Source of the DNA: Verrucolacustris abundans
Lineage (GTDB): Bacteria; Verrucomicrobiota; Verrucomicrobiia; Methylacidiphilales; Verrucolacustridaceae
DNA length: 64,000 nucleotides
Direction: 5' to 3'
Assembly (NCBI GenBank): GCA_965194535.1
Contig: OZ239145.1
Location: 868,001 to 932,000 of the forward strand
Shown here piece by piece: positions 22,553-33,473 of the stretch. Within the stretch, counting starts at the first letter, position 1; each line of letters begins with the position of its first letter. Made by a program: the position numbers and the translations under genes. The notes under the pieces were generated by a model. It was not told where the DNA came from. It was given only the letters and a program-made list of their open reading frames with translations, and searched no databases.

Positions 22553-23206
22553 TTATTTTTTCAGAAACTTACTAAAGAGATTTCCTGGTTTGGCTGGGGT
22601 TGCGCCAGGTTGGGGTGTTGGAAGAGGGGTAGGTTTTACATTGAGAGAGGGAAGCGGAAGAGGAGATTTTACTGCGTTAGCGGGGACGGCCAAGGGGCTA
22701 AGGGTGCTTGAACTGCTGGGGTGGCCAGGGGTGGAGGGTTGCCTAGGAGTATTTCCGAGGGTTGCGGCAATACCCATTTTTGGGGCTAAGGTTGGATTGA
22801 ATTTTTCAGCGTGGAGAGTGGCAGTGGCAGGAACTGGCATTTGTGGGGCGCGCACGGCCATACTTTTTTCCAGCGCTATAGCCATTTTTTCAACTGTATT
22901 ATTTAGCTGGTCGACTTTTTGAAGCAGATTTTGAGCCCAGAGAGGTTCTGAGGATGGGGCGGTTGATATTGCAGGCGAGGAAGCATCCGCTGCTTTAGAA
23001 GCGGAACTTGGGGTTGCGGTACCGGAAGGTGATGGGGTTGTAGAGAGAGTGGAGTAGGCAACCCAATCTTGACCTCCCTCGAGGACAACAAGGGTGGAAT
23101 CTTGGATTGTTCCCGCGGTCCGAAGGTTCTGTAGGTCAGTCCAAGCAACGGGACCGGCGGCCTGATTCTGGACGTCGACGTAGTAGTAGCGGGAGGTGGT
23201 GCTCAT
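22553..23206 (-). CDS. GYF_2 (DUF4339) domain protein with Pro-rich tail
   Basis: The N-terminal 50 residues form a GYF_2-type domain (YYYVDVQNQAAGPVAWTDLQNL, then GGQDWVAYSTL), usually a protein-interaction module. A Ser/Thr/Pro/Ala-rich linker, a short helix (LLQKVDQLNNTVEKMAIALEK, about residues 95-115) and a long Pro-rich region follow, ending NLFSKFLKK. No membrane segment is obvious. The ATG at 23206 overlaps the stop of the upstream 90-residue gene (ATGA); a longer TTG start at 23215 is less likely. Confidence 0.7.
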   Translation of the reverse strand: MSTTSRYYYVDVQNQAAGPVAWTDLQNLRTAGTIQDSTLVVLEGGQDWVAYSTLSTTPSPSGTATPSSASKAADASSPAISTAPSSEPLWAQNLLQKVDQLNNTVEKMAIALEKSMAVRAPQMPVPATATLHAEKFNPTLAPKMGIAATLGNTPRQPSTPGHPSSSSTLSPLAVPANAVKSPLPLPSLNVKPTPLPTPQPGATPAKPGNLFSKFLKK

Positions 23207-23475
23207 CGAGCACAAGATTGAGCGGAATTTTTCGGATTGGCTAGAGGAGAACTGGAAAGGGCGGTGAGGAAGTCGTGAGCTTTTCGATAACTTTTGGATT
23301 CGAGAAAGTGGTGGAGGCGGGGGTTGATCTGGGATGCGAGTTCAGCTTCTAGCTGTTCGAGCCGCAGGCAGTGGTTAATGAGATCGGGAGGGTTGGGCTG
23401 TTTTTGTGCCGAGACAGCCAAAAGGTACTCTTGGAGTGCTTGGAGGATCAGATTTTCTCCTTGGGAAAGGGCCAT
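23203..23475 (-). CDS. Small helical protein of unknown function
   Basis: This 90-residue, mostly helical protein begins MALSQGENLILQALQEYLLA and contains NHCLRLEQLEAELASQINPRLHHF. The reading frame continues upstream through the antisense of leuB for another 195 codons, but that part is Pro/Ser-rich shadow sequence, so the ATG at 23475 is used; a TTG near 23531 is also possible. It overlaps the GYF protein start by four bases, implying joint expression. No family was recognised. Confidence 0.5.
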   Translation of the reverse strand: MALSQGENLILQALQEYLLAVSAQKQPNPPDLINHCLRLEQLEAELASQINPRLHHFLESKSYRKAHDFLTALSSSPLANPKNSAQSCAR

Positions 23476-23558
23476 ACGGGAGGATAGAGGAGGTACGGTT
23501 GTGGTGTCGAATGCTTGAGTCGGCGGGGACAACGATTTAGCAATAGAGGATGGCTGAA

Positions 23559-24656
23559 ATGTTAAATCGGATCGCGGTTTTGGCAGGGGATGGCATTGGG
23601 CCCGAGGTAATGGGGGCGACGATGCAGGTGGCGAAAGAGGTCGAAAAGAGGCATGGGCTGGCTCTGGAGTGGAAAGAGGGGTTGGTGGGGGGGGCGGCGA
23701 TTGATGCGAAGGGTAAGGCGCTTCCTGAGGAAACGGTCGAACTGTGCCGGTCGGCCAAGGCAGTTCTCTTTGGAAGTGTGGGGGGACCGAAGTGGGAGAC
23801 CCTGCCCCCGAACGAGCAACCGGAGCGGGCTGCCCTGCTTCCTTTGAGGAAAATCTTCGGCCTTTATGCAAACCTTCGACCTGCGGTTTTGTATCCCGAG
23901 CTGGTCGGATGCTCTCCATTGCGGGCGGATCGGGTTGCGGGAGGATTTGATGTGCTGGTGGTTCGCGAATTGACCGGAGGTCTCTACTTCGGTCAGCCGA
24001 AGGAGACGACGAAGACGGCGAAGGGGGAGCGGTCGGTCGATACAATGGTGTATGAGACACACGAGATTGAGCGGGTGACAGAGGTGGCGTTTCGGGCGGC
24101 GGCGTTCCGCAAGAAAAGGGTTACCCTGGCGGATAAGGCGAATGTTTTGGAAACGAGCCTGCTATGGCGAAAAGTGGTGAAGCAGGTTGCTTCAAAGCAT
24201 CCGAATATCACGTTGGACTTTATGTATGCCGACAATGCAGCGATGCAGTTGGTGCGGGATCCGGGGAGATTCGACGTTCTTCTTTGTGAGAACCTATTTG
24301 GGGACATGTTGAGTGATGAGGCGGCAGCGGTGGCGGGTTCGTTGGGAATGTTGCCGAGTGCTTCGTTGGGGGAAGGGAGCTTTGGCTTGTACGAGCCAGC
24401 TGGGGGATCGGCTCCTGACATTGCAGGGAAAGGAATTGCCAACCCGATCGCGCAGATCCTGTCCCTTGCTCTGTTGTTTGAGATGAGTTTAGGGCAACCG
24501 GAGGCGGCCCAAACGATTCGTCGTGCGGTAGCAGGGGCGATCCGGGATGGATGGAGGACGGCGGATATTGCGGCGTCTGGTGAGAAAAAGGTGGGGACTC
24601 AAGAAATGGCAAAAGAGATTGCCCGAAGAGTGGCATTGGGTGAGGAAAGGAGTTAG
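23559..24656 (+). CDS. leuB: 3-isopropylmalate dehydrogenase
   Basis: LeuB oxidises and decarboxylates 3-isopropylmalate in leucine biosynthesis. The 365-residue protein has the family start RIAVLAGDGIGPEVMGA, the GSVGGPKW loop, LRKIFGLYANLRPA with substrate arginines, RELTGGLYFGQP (the LeuB-specific loop), ADKANVLETS, and the metal-binding LCENLFGDMLSDEAA. The ATG at 23559 is preferred because GAGG lies nine bases upstream; an ATG at 23550 abuts that site. leuA, leuC and leuD are not nearby. The ExbB gene follows after eight bases. Confidence 0.96.
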   Translation: MLNRIAVLAGDGIGPEVMGATMQVAKEVEKRHGLALEWKEGLVGGAAIDAKGKALPEETVELCRSAKAVLFGSVGGPKWETLPPNEQPERAALLPLRKIFGLYANLRPAVLYPELVGCSPLRADRVAGGFDVLVVRELTGGLYFGQPKETTKTAKGERSVDTMVYETHEIERVTEVAFRAAAFRKKRVTLADKANVLETSLLWRKVVKQVASKHPNITLDFMYADNAAMQLVRDPGRFDVLLCENLFGDMLSDEAAAVAGSLGMLPSASLGEGSFGLYEPAGGSAPDIAGKGIANPIAQILSLALLFEMSLGQPEAAQTIRRAVAGAIRDGWRTADIAASGEKKVGTQEMAKEIARRVALGEERS

Positions 24657-24664
24657 AACGAGGT

Positions 24665-25354
24665 ATGCCTTCCACCTTACTTGAGTTGATGCGTTTGGGT
24701 GGCCCGATCATGTGGGTTATCCTCGGAGCGAGCATTGTGGCGGTGGCTGTTTTTGCAGAAAGAATTCTGGAATACCGGAGGATGGGAGTACCGCTGGATC
24801 CTTTTTTAGATGGCATAGCTTCTCTGGTGAAGGAGAAGAGATTTCAGGAAGCTTTGGAGAGATGTGATGAGGCGCATGGGCCTGCAATCCGTGTCATTCA
24901 AGCTGGGCTACTGAAACGAGATATGCCTCTAGGTGATTTACGGGAGTCCTTGCAGGAAGTCGCCCAACTGCAAGTACCGAGACTTGAGAAGAACCTTCCC
25001 ATTTTAGCCACTGTTGGATACGTCTCGCCACTTTTGGGCCTGTTAGGAACGGTGACTGGAATGATCCATGTATTTCAAACGGTGAGTGGGGCGCGGGGCA
25101 CCGTGCCTGTGGGGGAGTTGGCTGGAGGAATCTGGGAGGCTCTCCTCACAACAGCGGCAGGGCTAGTTGTGGCGATTCCTGCGTATGTTGCCTACAACTA
25201 TCTGGCATCTCGAATGGGTTCGGAGGTGAACGACATGGAGCGTGCAGGAATCGAGATGATTCAAATCTTGAAGGAGGGAGGTCGCTCGCGTCCTGCTACG
25301 AAGGTGAGCACTCCGGTCACGACTGAGTTGCGTTCGGAGAAGCCCAAGCCATGA
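24665..25354 (+). CDS. ExbB/TolQ/MotA-family proton channel subunit
   Basis: This 229-residue inner-membrane protein has three transmembrane helices (about residues 13-31, 110-135 and 152-178) and the family core SPLLGLLGTVTGMIHVFQ and EALLTTAAGLVVAIPAYVAYN. With ExbD it forms a proton-driven motor that energises TonB or Tol systems. The ExbD gene begins in an ATGA overlap and a TonB-like gene follows, so this is an Exb set and not a Tol set. A short charged C-terminal tail extends into the cytoplasm. Confidence 0.92.
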   Translation: MPSTLLELMRLGGPIMWVILGASIVAVAVFAERILEYRRMGVPLDPFLDGIASLVKEKRFQEALERCDEAHGPAIRVIQAGLLKRDMPLGDLRESLQEVAQLQVPRLEKNLPILATVGYVSPLLGLLGTVTGMIHVFQTVSGARGTVPVGELAGGIWEALLTTAAGLVVAIPAYVAYNYLASRMGSEVNDMERAGIEMIQILKEGGRSRPATKVSTPVTTELRSEKPKP

Positions 25355-25770
25355 GGGTCCGGACTTCGGTCCGGATGTTGCGGGGCCCTTTGGATATGGC
25401 TCCGTTGATCGATGTGGTCCTGCTCCTTCTGATTTTCTTTCTGTTGACCTCTACCTTTGTATTTCAGCCTGGAATTGTGGTGGATCCGCCCTCCCCAGGG
25501 CAGTCAAAGGGCGGAGTCAGTGATACTCGATATGTGATTACTGCGACGGCTGGGGCGACTCCCCAGATCTTTTTCAACGACCGCGTGACGGATCTTGTGA
25601 AATTACGTGGAGAGATGGTGCGTTTAGCGAAGTCTGAGCCTCGGGCTGTCGTCGTAATTCGAGCGGATCGGGAATTGCGTCATGGAGTAGTTGCCCAGCT
25701 ATTGGATTGCGTCGTCCAAAATGGTCTATCCGCTGTCTTGGCATCGCGTTCGGGTGCAGTGGAGCCATGA
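25351..25770 (+). CDS. ExbD/TolR-family motor subunit
   Basis: This 139-residue protein has a short cytoplasmic N-terminus, one transmembrane helix with the essential aspartate (MAPLIDVVLLLLIFFLLTS, D21) and a periplasmic domain (RYVITATA, VVVIRADRELRHGVV, then LLDCVVQNGLSAV). It works with the adjacent ExbB-type channel in proton-driven energy transfer. Start and stop overlap the neighbouring genes by four bases each. Confidence 0.92.
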   Translation: MRVRTSVRMLRGPLDMAPLIDVVLLLLIFFLLTSTFVFQPGIVVDPPSPGQSKGGVSDTRYVITATAGATPQIFFNDRVTDLVKLRGEMVRLAKSEPRAVVVIRADRELRHGVVAQLLDCVVQNGLSAVLASRSGAVEP

Positions 25771-26489
25771 AGTGGGGTTCCTCATCCTCGATGGGGCGCA
25801 GATTGATGGGCTTCCTTGTGCTTTCATTAGGGGCACATGCGGCCGCTTTTTCGCTCTTTCGTGACCCAGGCGAGAGCTCGCCACTTTACCCTCAGGGAGC
25901 GGGTAAGGTGATTTTATCGAATACCCTTGGCGGGGATACGGGTTTGGCAGATCTATTTGATCCGTCTGCGATTGTGCTTCCTGCAGATCAAACGAAGCAA
26001 TTGGCCTCTTCTGTGACCCTGCCATGGCAAGGAATGGCCTGGCCTGAGAGGCCGATCCCCCCAGCACCTAAGTACAGACCTAATGAAGTGGGCCAAGATG
26101 TACCCTTGGCAGTGAAAGCAACAACTGCGAGCCCCTTTTATCGGATCAAGAGCTCGACTGCACATTCAAGAAAAGGGGATGTAGTTGCTAAGACTTGGTG
26201 GGAGCTAAGTGGAGACTTGCGAAAAAGAAAGCCCACCAAGCCGATTGAACTGTCTGCCATAAAAAGTGCAAACGCTTTAGAGCCGACCACGGCAAGGATT
26301 GGTGTGGATGAAGATGGGGCGGTGCGTTTTGTGTTTTTGGAGGGCTCGACAGGAGATGCTTCGGTTGATCGGGAGGCCTCGAGCTTGATTCGAACATGGC
26401 GTTTTCAGCCTGCCCTAGGCCACTGGATTGAGTGGGGTAGAGTAAGGATTTTATGGGCGGTCGAACCGCCCGACGGAGGGAAGTTATGA
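25767..26489 (+). CDS. TonB-like energy transducer
   Basis: This 240-residue protein has an N-terminal membrane anchor (GRRLMGFLVLSLGAHAAAFS), a Pro-rich periplasmic linker (PERPIPPAPKYRPNEV) and a C-terminal TonB-like domain (ARIGVDEDGAVRFVFLEGST, then ASVDREASSLIRTWRFQPA). It would couple the ExbB/ExbD motor to outer-membrane transporters; no TonB-dependent receptor is encoded in the window. The ATG at 25767 overlaps the ExbD stop; the longer upstream reading is inside exbD and is rejected. Confidence 0.8.
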   Translation: MKWGSSSSMGRRLMGFLVLSLGAHAAAFSLFRDPGESSPLYPQGAGKVILSNTLGGDTGLADLFDPSAIVLPADQTKQLASSVTLPWQGMAWPERPIPPAPKYRPNEVGQDVPLAVKATTASPFYRIKSSTAHSRKGDVVAKTWWELSGDLRKRKPTKPIELSAIKSANALEPTTARIGVDEDGAVRFVFLEGSTGDASVDREASSLIRTWRFQPALGHWIEWGRVRILWAVEPPDGGKL

Positions 26490-26725
26490 CGCTTACTGGT
26501 TCACAACTTCTTCTTCTCTACTTATGTCTTTTTCTTGGCATAGTATTTATTTTGTGGATGGTTGGAGGATGGAAAGCATCGCGTACCCAAAGAAGGGCAG
26601 TCGAGAGGGTAACCTGTCCTGTTTGCGGAGCGCAGACCCCACGGGGTCACGCATGGTTTTCTTTGCGTTGTGGCACCTGTGGTGCAAGGCGTCGTTTTCA
26701 ACCTGAATTAACTGAAAGGAGCTAA
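26486..26725 (+). CDS. Small membrane protein with zinc ribbon
   Basis: This 79-residue protein has one N-terminal transmembrane helix (LLLLYLCLFLGIVFILWMV, about residues 8-26) and a cytoplasmic four-cysteine zinc ribbon (VTCPVCGAQ and LRCGTCGAR). It overlaps the TonB-like gene by four bases (ATGA), making it the fourth member of the Exb operon. It is not part of known Exb systems, and its function is unknown. Confidence 0.65.
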   Translation: MTLTGSQLLLLYLCLFLGIVFILWMVGGWKASRTQRRAVERVTCPVCGAQTPRGHAWFSLRCGTCGARRRFQPELTERS

Positions 26726-26727
26726 TC

Positions 26728-27891
26728 ATGGGCATGTGGATCGGACGAAATCGTAAAGCTAGGGTGACCTATGGGTTTGATGAGATTGCTCTTGTTCCTG
26801 GGGATGTGACAGTCAACCCGAACGAGGTGGATTGCAGTTTCTCGATCGGAAAGCATACCTTCAAGGTGCCTATTTTAGCGTCGGCAATGGATGGTGTGGT
26901 GGATGTGAAGTTTGCTGTAGCGATGGGCAAGATGGGGGGCTTGGCAGTTTTGAATTTGGAGGGTGTGCAAACCCGTTATGAGAATCCTGCCCATGTCTTA
27001 GAGCAGATTGCCAAGGCGGATAAAGATGCCTGTACGCATCTGATCCAAAAGATGTATGTGCCTCCGATTCGTGAGGAACTCATTGCAAAACGAATTAAGG
27101 AGATGAAGAAGGCGGGCATTGTGGTTGCAGTGTCCGCGATTCCCCAAAAGGCGGAGAGGTACGGAGCGATCGCACAGAAGGCGGGTGCTGATATTTTTGT
27201 AATCCAGTCGACCGTATCGACGGTGCGTCACGTTTCTTCTGAGTATAAAACCTTCGATTTGGCGAAGTTTTGTAAGACGATGAAGATTCCTGTGATGGTC
27301 GGAAATGCAGTTACCTACGGGGTGAGCATGGAGCTGATGCAGGCAGGAATCTCAGGTCTGCTTGTCGGTGTAGGTCCTGGAGCTGCTTGTACCACACGGG
27401 GAGTCTTAGGGTTAGGCGTACCACAAGTAACAGCAACGGTAGACTGTGCGGCGGCTCGTGATGCGTATCACAAAAAGACAGGTCGTTACGTGCCGATCAT
27501 CACCGATGGTGGGATGAACAAGGGAGGAGATATTTGCAAGGCGTTCGCGTGCGGGGCGGATGCGGTGATGATTGGAAGTGCCTTTGCCCGGGCTCAGGAA
27601 GCTCCGGGGAACGGGAATCATTGGGGGATGGCCACACCCCATGCAAATCTCCCCCGTGGCACCAGAATCAAGGTGGGAGTGACGGGTAGCTTGAAACAGA
27701 TTCTCTTTGGACCGGCGACGCTTGATGACGGTTCACAGAATCTGGTCGGTGCTATTGTCACTTGTATGGGCAACGTCGGGGCGAAGACACTCAAAGAGTT
27801 TCAAGAAACTGAGATTATTATCGCCCCTTCTATCAAGACCGAGGGGAAGCTGTTCCAGACGGTTCAGGGTGTCGGGATGGGGACGCGCTGA
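26728..27891 (+). CDS. guaB3: GuaB3-family IMP dehydrogenase
   Basis: This 387-residue TIM-barrel protein belongs to the IMP dehydrogenase/GMP reductase superfamily. It begins with the family segment VTYGFDEIALVPGDVTV and has the catalytic cysteine loop GPGAACTTRGVLG, the phosphate-binding PIITDGGMNKGGDICKA and the C-terminal flap region. The regulatory CBS domains of ordinary GuaB are missing, which is typical of the GuaB3 group found mainly in actinobacteria and cyanobacteria. IMP dehydrogenase makes XMP on the way to GMP. A strong ribosome site (AAAGGAG, six bases upstream) decides the start at 26728. It probably ends the Exb operon transcript. Confidence 0.88.
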   Translation: MGMWIGRNRKARVTYGFDEIALVPGDVTVNPNEVDCSFSIGKHTFKVPILASAMDGVVDVKFAVAMGKMGGLAVLNLEGVQTRYENPAHVLEQIAKADKDACTHLIQKMYVPPIREELIAKRIKEMKKAGIVVAVSAIPQKAERYGAIAQKAGADIFVIQSTVSTVRHVSSEYKTFDLAKFCKTMKIPVMVGNAVTYGVSMELMQAGISGLLVGVGPGAACTTRGVLGLGVPQVTATVDCAAARDAYHKKTGRYVPIITDGGMNKGGDICKAFACGADAVMIGSAFARAQEAPGNGNHWGMATPHANLPRGTRIKVGVTGSLKQILFGPATLDDGSQNLVGAIVTCMGNVGAKTLKEFQETEIIIAPSIKTEGKLFQTVQGVGMGTR

Positions 27892-27911
27892 TTCCGGTAA
27901 GTGTAATTAGG

Positions 27912-27960
27912 CTATTCTCGGAATAGGTGAAAGCAGGGAGTGGGCTACAGGTTGTAGCCT
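27912..27960. terminator. Two hairpins between convergent genes
   Basis: In the 107-base gap between GuaB3 and the CDGSH gene, CTATTC/GAATAG (27912-27926, loop TCG) and GGCTACA/TGTAGCC (27943-27959, loop GGT, extendable by a G-T pair) form two perfect stem-loops. Neither is followed by a T-run, so they are candidate terminators by position only. Confidence 0.4.
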
Positions 27961-27998
27961 AGAGACAGCTCAAAGAGGGAAGAAAGGAGTCCGATCCC

Positions 27999-28223
27999 TC
28001 AGCCCTTGTGTGAGCCATCGCAGAAGGGGGAGTTCTTTGTTTTGCCGCACCCGCAGGCCCAGATCGGACCGTCATTTTCTATCGTAATCACTTTGGGGGC
28101 TTTGCCTGACCCTTTGTGGGAGCCGTCGCAGAAGGGAGGGTTCTTGCTTTGTCCGCAGGTGCAAAAAGCGATGGTTTGACCGGATTTTGCATCGATTTTG
28201 AAGGGAGAGGTTTGCCAGCTCAT
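27999..28223 (-). CDS. Tandem CDGSH iron-sulfur protein
   Basis: This 74-residue protein contains two CDGSH-type [2Fe-2S] motifs: FCTCGQSKNPPFCDGSH and WACGCGKTKNSPFCDGSH, each with the CxC...C...H ligand set (three Cys, one His) of the mitoNEET family. Bacterial proteins with two motifs fold as one intramolecular pseudo-dimer, as in MiNT-like proteins. They act in redox or Fe-S transfer. The ATG at 28223 starts just before WQTSPFKID; a TTG at 28238 is an alternative. Confidence 0.92.
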   Translation of the reverse strand: MSWQTSPFKIDAKSGQTIAFCTCGQSKNPPFCDGSHKGSGKAPKVITIENDGPIWACGCGKTKNSPFCDGSHKG

Positions 28224-28302
28224 GGAGCGATCATCCAACGTTGTTTGGAAAAAGGAAGCGTAAGTTGGGGCAGGTGGATGGTGAAAGGCGGGAGGGCGTG
28301 TC

Positions 28303-29340
28303 TTAACGATTCTTCTTATACCAATCGAGAAGGATCCGGGTGGGGGTGTTGAGATTGAGTTGGTAGCACTCCTCTAGTGTGCACCAGCGGTACTCATCGG
28401 CCTCGGCATTCAGGGTTACATGAGTTTTCGTGGTATGGGCGATGTAGTTTAAGAGGACAAAATGAGCCGGTTTGTAGAACTCCTTCGAACGAATGCAGTC
28501 TTGAACAACGGCAAAATCGACATCCTTTATAGGAAGGCCCGTTTCCTCTAAAATCTCGCGTCGCAGGGCGTCTTCGGAAGATTCCCCAGCCTTAATCTTT
28601 CCTCCGGGAATTCCCCAGAGACCAGACCATTTCAGGGTATGGACCATCAGCAACTTCTTGTCTGGACCGATGATCAGGGCTCCAACGGTTGGGGTGGGAG
28701 GGATTGCCTCGGGTTCGGAGTGGCGGCGAAGGATCTCCATAACGGCAAACATGTCGGGTGCAACATGGTCGGGAAGGGCTCGCTGCAGTTTCTTGAGTGA
28801 GTCGTAGCCTGTTAGCACGGCACAGGAGTGGATATTGCCGTAACGAGCGGTTTCGATGTCGTGCTCCATGTCACCCACAAAAAGGGTCTCGTCGGCGCGC
28901 AGATGGTGGTCGGCCAGAATCGAATGAATCGCCTCCCGCTTATCCAAAATCCCTGCATACGCCTTGTGGAAGTAGTGGTCGACCCCGAGACGCTTGGCCT
29001 GATGCAGAAAATCCTCATGGGTGACCGTGCTTAATAGAAACGTCGGAAGCTGGTTGTCGTGACAGTATTGAAGAATCTCTTTGGCTCCGGGTAGGAGGGA
29101 AACCGTGTGGTGGTGCTCCCGAAAGACTTTACGAAATATTCTTTCGAGGCCTTCTAGGGCAACTCCGGGAAGATGCTCTTCGTAAAAGCCTTGATAAGGG
29201 AGGTAGAACTTTTCGCGAAAGGTTTCCCGGTCAAAGAGAGGCTTTCCGTGGAGTCCGAAGACGTGATTGGTGGCGGTCAGTACGGGTGTAAGGTCGTCGA
29301 CTAGAGTTCCGGACCAGTCAAAGATGAGATTTCGGATCAA
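28303..29340 (-). CDS. HAD hydrolase fused to a Nudix hydrolase
   Basis: This 345-residue fusion joins a HAD domain (about residues 1-205) to a Nudix domain (about 213-345). The HAD motifs are DWSGT (D8), the motif II serine/threonine near LLSTVT, and the acidic GDMEHD (156-161). The usual second aspartate of motif I is Ser10, as in the DWAGT of phosphonatase, so plain phosphatase activity is doubtful. The Nudix box is complete at 247-269 (G247, E253, R261, E262, E265, E266, G268). The Nudix half probably hydrolyses a nucleoside diphosphate derivative, and the HAD half might process its product. No exact substrate can be read. It is 26 bases downstream of carB. Confidence 0.88.
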   Translation of the reverse strand: MIRNLIFDWSGTLVDDLTPVLTATNHVFGLHGKPLFDRETFREKFYLPYQGFYEEHLPGVALEGLERIFRKVFREHHHTVSLLPGAKEILQYCHDNQLPTFLLSTVTHEDFLHQAKRLGVDHYFHKAYAGILDKREAIHSILADHHLRADETLFVGDMEHDIETARYGNIHSCAVLTGYDSLKKLQRALPDHVAPDMFAVMEILRRHSEPEAIPPTPTVGALIIGPDKKLLMVHTLKWSGLWGIPGGKIKAGESSEDALRREILEETGLPIKDVDFAVVQDCIRSKEFYKPAHFVLLNYIAHTTKTHVTLNAEADEYRWCTLEECYQLNLNTPTRILLDWYKKNR

Positions 29341-29366
29341 TGGAAGAGACGATAAAAAGAGAGTTC

Positions 29367-32627
<3,261 letters not shown>

Positions 32628-32699
32628 GGACTGGAGAATAAGGAAAAGAGATCGATCTAGAAGAAGGAATTACAGATTCGTGGCAAGAGATGTGAAAAA

Positions 32700-33473
32700 T
32701 TAGGAAGACACTGGGAACCAGTGGAACAGGGCCTCGGCAATACCGGAGCCAGCTTCCTGGGTGGCGAGGTAGCCACCCTCTTTTTTGACCTGGGTAAGGA
32801 CCTCTGAGACGGAGTTGGATGGGCAAGCAAGGAAGTGCCCGTATTTACGTTGGAGCATTGGCAGATCATTCAGATTATCGCCCGCAATAAAGGTGGAGGA
32901 AGGGGGAAAATCCAGAAGCTTTTGGATTTCTGCCAGGCAGGAGCCTTTGTGGTAATCCACATGGGCAAAACGAAAGTATGGGCCGTTCCTGACGGTCGAG
33001 ATTTCGGGGTGCTCCCGAATTATTTCGGTCACCAGTGCGTGGGTTCGGTCGATGCTTTTTTGAGAACCTGCGACTAAGCCGATGGCTCCTGCGTCTGGAA
33101 TGACAGTGACTTCATCGGTTGATCCGATCTCGCGTTCGATCCTTTCCAAAAGGGCGCCGTGGCGGCCGAAGAGCGCCTGATGAGTCTCGGTACAACATTT
33201 GTTCCAGGCCTCGAGAGAGTGAGCCTGGCCTTCCTTAACTTGGTGAATTTCCCTTTCCACGGTGACGATCCAGTCGGGCAAGACGGGGGCTTTGTGGAAA
33301 ACAAGAGCTTCGCGAAGGCTCTCCCAGGATCGGCCTGTAGCAACCACCCAGGATATTTCACTAATTCTTCTAGAGCTACTCAGCCAGCGAAAGAATTCGG
33401 GAGCAAGCGGCTCATCAGGGTTTTCTCCCGCAAGAGTTCCGTCGAAATCGGTGCAGACGAGTTGCGCCTTCAA
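32700..33473 (-). CDS. HAD-IIB family phosphatase
   Basis: This 257-residue cytoplasmic HAD hydrolase has motif I CTDFDGTLAGE, motif II WVVATGRSWESL, motif III lysine near HKGSCLAEIQ and motif IV AGDNLNDLPMLQ. The C2-type cap lies between about residues 85 and 180. This is the Cof/sucrose-phosphatase/mannosyl-phosphoglycerate phosphatase branch, so the substrate is likely a sugar phosphate but cannot be fixed. The only start before motif I is a TTG at 33473 that overlaps the rsmE stop (TTGA), hence expression coupled to rsmE. Confidence 0.85.
   Translation of the reverse strand: MKAQLVCTDFDGTLAGENPDEPLAPEFFRWLSSSRRISEISWVVATGRSWESLREALVFHKAPVLPDWIVTVEREIHQVKEGQAHSLEAWNKCCTETHQALFGRHGALLERIEREIGSTDEVTVIPDAGAIGLVAGSQKSIDRTHALVTEIIREHPEISTVRNGPYFRFAHVDYHKGSCLAEIQKLLDFPPSSTFIAGDNLNDLPMLQRKYGHFLACPSNSVSEVLTQVKKEGGYLATQEAGSGIAEALFHWFPVSS

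Noticed and set aside
23476..24060. Long upstream extension of the small minus-strand gene at 23203
   Set aside because: This part is antisense to leuB, rich in Pro and Ser, and has no protein-like pattern.
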